A DNA stretch of 7,524 nucleotides from a bacterium (lineage in GTDB: Bacteria; Patescibacteriota; Microgenomatia; Daviesbacterales; UBA10151), in NCBI GenBank assembly GCA_027364775.1, contig DAHXOS010000017.1:1-7524 (forward strand), read 5' to 3'. The notes below the pieces were generated by a model that saw only the letters and a program-made list of their open reading frames with translations, had not been told where the DNA came from and did not search any database. Positions within the stretch are counted from its first letter, which is position 1, and each line of letters starts with the position of its first letter. A program made the translations under genes and the position numbers. Below are positions 5,871 to 7,524 of the stretch, piece by piece.

Positions 5871-6395
5871 TTGAGGAAAACTGCCCAAGGGTTTACGTTA
5901 GTTGAACTCTTAGTCGTTATCGCTATTATTGCAATTTTAACTTTAGTAATTGGAGTAGTTATTAATCCTATCGAGCTTAGGCGCCAAAGCAATGATTCTG
6001 TTAGACTTGCTGATATGGCAACATTACAACAAGCAATTAATGTCGCAGCTCAGGAAGCAACTACTTCCGGTAGTGCAGTTCTTTGTGCTCCCCCTAATAA
6101 TGCGCCATGTACTGGCGATAGTAATCCGGGATCAGTTGCAAACCGCAAGACCGATGGTACAGGATGGGTGAAAGTTAACGTTTCCGGCCAAAAAGCGGTA
6201 TCACTACCAACTTTACCAGTTGATCCTATTAACGATGCTACCTATCATTATGTTTACACCACAAACAGTACAGGCACAGCTTGGGAGATCAATGCAACAC
6301 TTGAATCTCAGAAGTACGCTGATAAGATGAGAACCGATGGTGGTAATAATGATAACGTTTATGAGAAAGGTTCGGACTTAACTATAATTCCTTAA
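5871..6395 (+). CDS. Type IV prepilin, GspG/PilA-like (probable major pilin)
   Basis: This is the precursor of a fibre subunit, inserted in the cytoplasmic membrane, cleaved by the prepilin peptidase and polymerised into the pilus. Of 174 residues, the first seven (MRKTAQG) form a short positively charged leader. Cleavage is expected after Gly7, before Phe8, with the conserved Glu at +5 (Glu12) in FTLVELLVVIAIIAIL, followed by a hydrophobic helix to about residue 32. The globular part has two cysteines, C72 and C80, bracketing a Pro/Asn-rich loop, which could form a disulfide. The end (WEINATLES at 138-146, then an Asp/Gly/Asn-rich stretch at 156-170) recalls the C-terminus of GspG-type pseudopilins, where such a loop binds calcium. 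Its own promoter and a strong ribosome binding site suggest high expression, hence the major-pilin call, which is an inference. Confidence 0.88.
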   Translation: MRKTAQGFTLVELLVVIAIIAILTLVIGVVINPIELRRQSNDSVRLADMATLQQAINVAAQEATTSGSAVLCAPPNNAPCTGDSNPGSVANRKTDGTGWVKVNVSGQKAVSLPTLPVDPINDATYHYVYTTNSTGTAWEINATLESQKYADKMRTDGGNNDNVYEKGSDLTIIP

Positions 6396-6405
6396 TCTTT
6401 TTAGC

Positions 6406-7320
6406 ATGTTAAGCGTTGGTCTAGGATTCGGTTTGGGTTTATTGTTTGGAAGTTTGATTCTTTGTTTGGCCAACAGGTCTTTGACAGATGAGTCATTTTG
6501 GGGAAGGTCGTACTGTGATAGATGCAAGAAAAAACTTGCCTGGTACGACCTTTTCCCTGTTTTATCTTTTTTGATTTTAAAAGGTAGGTGTCGTTATTGT
6601 AGTTTTAAGTTACCTTTGGAATATCCCTTAGTAGAGCTTTTGACAGCCTTTTTGTTTAGCCTATTATTTGTTAAAAATTTACCTTTTGATAACAACTCTT
6701 TTATAAACTATTTTTCTATTCTTAATGTTAGTTCAATATTTAATTTAGCTGACCTGGTGTTTCAGATTTTTGTGGTTTGTGTATTGCTGATAGTTTTTAT
6801 TACCGATTTTAAAACCGGTTTAATACCAGATAGGATTACTTATCCGGCAATTATTATAGCATTCCTGTATCTACTTATTTCGGCAGCTGGCAGAGTATAC
6901 TTTTTTTATAACTCTTTAAACAGCTCAATTTTGGGTAAATATTTACTTTTCCCCAACTCAGATTATTTTTACAGGCATGCCTTAATTAATGCAGCACCTT
7001 TAATAGAGGGGTTAATTGGGGCGGGGGCACTTTTTTTATTTTTTGGCTTACTTATTTTAGTAACTCGCGGACGGGGTATGGGATTAGGTGATCTCAAACT
7101 TGGAATATTCATGGGTTTAGTTTTGGGTTTTGAAAGATCTCTGCTTGCCCTGATGATGGCCTTTATTAACGGTTCCCTAGTAGGTATTTTTTTAATTTTA
7201 ATAAAGAAAAGAGATCTTAAACAAACTATTCCTTTTGGACCTTTTTTATCTGTTGCCAGCCTTATTGCTTTATATTATGGTAATGATATTTTAAAATGGT
7301 ATTTCAAGCTAAATCTCTAA
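6406..7320 (+). CDS. pilD: Prepilin peptidase / N-methyltransferase PilD (A24 family)
   Basis: This polytopic membrane aspartic protease removes the leader of prepilins and N-methylates the new terminal Phe. The N-terminal A24_N domain has the two cysteine pairs C37-x2-C40 and C62-x2-C65 within CDRCKKKLAWYDLFPVLSFLILKGRCRYC, ending in YPLVELLT (73-80). The peptidase part carries Asp134 and Asp142 in ITDFKTGLIPD (132-142) and the GxGD motif GMGLGD (224-229) with Asp229. At 304 residues it is somewhat longer than common homologues. The extra length sits between the two catalytic regions (about 161-195), where an aromatic-rich segment separates membrane helices. The ATG is 10 nt after the prepilin stop with no recognisable ribosome binding site, so expression probably depends on read-through or coupling from the prepilin gene. 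Confidence 0.94.
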   Translation: MLSVGLGFGLGLLFGSLILCLANRSLTDESFWGRSYCDRCKKKLAWYDLFPVLSFLILKGRCRYCSFKLPLEYPLVELLTAFLFSLLFVKNLPFDNNSFINYFSILNVSSIFNLADLVFQIFVVCVLLIVFITDFKTGLIPDRITYPAIIIAFLYLLISAAGRVYFFYNSLNSSILGKYLLFPNSDYFYRHALINAAPLIEGLIGAGALFLFFGLLILVTRGRGMGLGDLKLGIFMGLVLGFERSLLALMMAFINGSLVGIFLILIKKRDLKQTIPFGPFLSVASLIALYYGNDILKWYFKLNL

Positions 7321-7334
7321 ATTAAAATGATATA

Positions 7335-7364
7335 TTGACAAGTTTTTTAAAAAGTGAAGATAAT
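7335..7364 (+). promoter_or_regulatory. Promoter of the second prepilin gene
   Basis: TTGACA (7335-7340) and GATAAT (7359-7364) are 18 bp apart, the same hexamers and spacing as at the pilB promoter. The start point would be near 7371, only about 10 nt before the ATG at 7381. That short leader has no Shine-Dalgarno sequence, suggesting near-leaderless initiation. Confidence 0.6.
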
Positions 7365-7380
7365 AGATTAGAGTAAAAAC

Positions 7381-7524
7381 ATGAAACTTGCACTGCCCAA
7401 TAAAAACTCCCAAAAAGGTTTTACCGTAATTGAATTAATGATGGCGATTGCAATCGTAGCTATTTTAGCTACAGTTGGTTTAACTATTTTTACTGGTTCT
7501 CAAAAAAGTGCTAGGGATACAAAA
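7381..7524 (+). CDS. Second type IV prepilin / pseudopilin, N-terminal part (cut by right edge)
   Basis: The first 48 codons are present and open to the edge. My translation starts MKLALPNKNSQKG, a 13-residue leader with several lysines, then FTVIELMMAIAIVAILATVG. That is the class III signal: cleavage after Gly13, Phe14 at +1 and Glu18 at +5, followed by the hydrophobic N-terminal helix. The end, SQKSARDTK, is the usual start of the amphipathic helix half. Its leader and helix differ from those of the first prepilin, so it is a separate subunit, perhaps a minor pilin, rather than a recent duplicate. The missing globular part prevents closer classification. It should be processed by the PilD encoded just upstream. 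Confidence 0.88.
   Translation, partial: MKLALPNKNSQKGFTVIELMMAIAIVAILATVGLTIFTGSQKSARDTK

Noticed and set aside
5861..5905. GTG at 5861 as an alternative start for the prepilin
   Set aside because: It is in a different frame from the prepilin and soon reaches a stop; it is part of the Shine-Dalgarno sequence.
7341..7355. A run of T followed by A after pilD, considered as a terminator
   Set aside because: It is a simple A/T tract with no GC stem and sits within the spacer of the promoter for the second prepilin.
1..7524. Recoding of TGA as glycine, known in some Patescibacteria
   Set aside because: No in-frame TGA is needed in any gene here; an in-frame TGA at 5862-5864 falls just before the prepilin start and fits a normal stop. 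All six complete genes end in TAA.
1..7524. A wholly new system hidden among the genes
   Set aside because: Every sizeable ORF is a recognised replication or pilus gene, and the remaining gaps are short regulatory regions; the evidence supports unusual regulation rather than a new pathway.

Overview
The window looks like a piece of a bacterial chromosome, most likely from a Patescibacteria/CPR-type organism (possibly Microgenomates-like). This placement is an inference. It rests on the AT-rich sequence, very compact genes, TAA stops on all six complete genes, a small DNA polymerase III delta-prime-like protein with no Walker A motif, and a minimal type IV pilus gene set of the kind common in those genomes. 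No rRNA, tRNA, mobile element or CRISPR array was seen.

Left part, minus strand (1-1552). The first 263 codons of a DNA gyrase B subunit run off the left edge. Upstream of it lies a short delta-prime-like (HolB-like) clamp-loader gene. The 114-bp gap between them holds two perfect inverted repeats, three copies of a short AT-rich repeat and a plausible gyrB promoter.

Right part, plus strand (1677-7524). This is a type IV pilus assembly locus. A TTGACA/GATAAT promoter and a 20-bp perfect palindrome that covers the ribosome binding site precede pilB (extension ATPase), pilT (retraction-type ATPase) and pilC (inner-membrane platform). These three genes are almost contiguous. A 141-bp gap with its own probable promoter and a tandem 7-bp repeat then leads to a prepilin with a TTG start and the strongest Shine-Dalgarno sequence of the window. 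Next come the prepilin peptidase pilD and, after a second TTGACA/GATAAT promoter, the start of a second prepilin cut by the right edge.

How the parts work together: PilD would cleave and N-methylate the two prepilins, PilC would anchor the base in the membrane, PilB would power fibre assembly and PilT disassembly. The separate promoters suggest the abundant pilin is expressed independently of the motor genes. I find no convincing evidence of an entirely new system. The points most worth a second look are the 5'-terminal hairpins before pilB and gyrB, the heptad repeat before the pilin, and unusual substitutions near the gyrase ATPase site.
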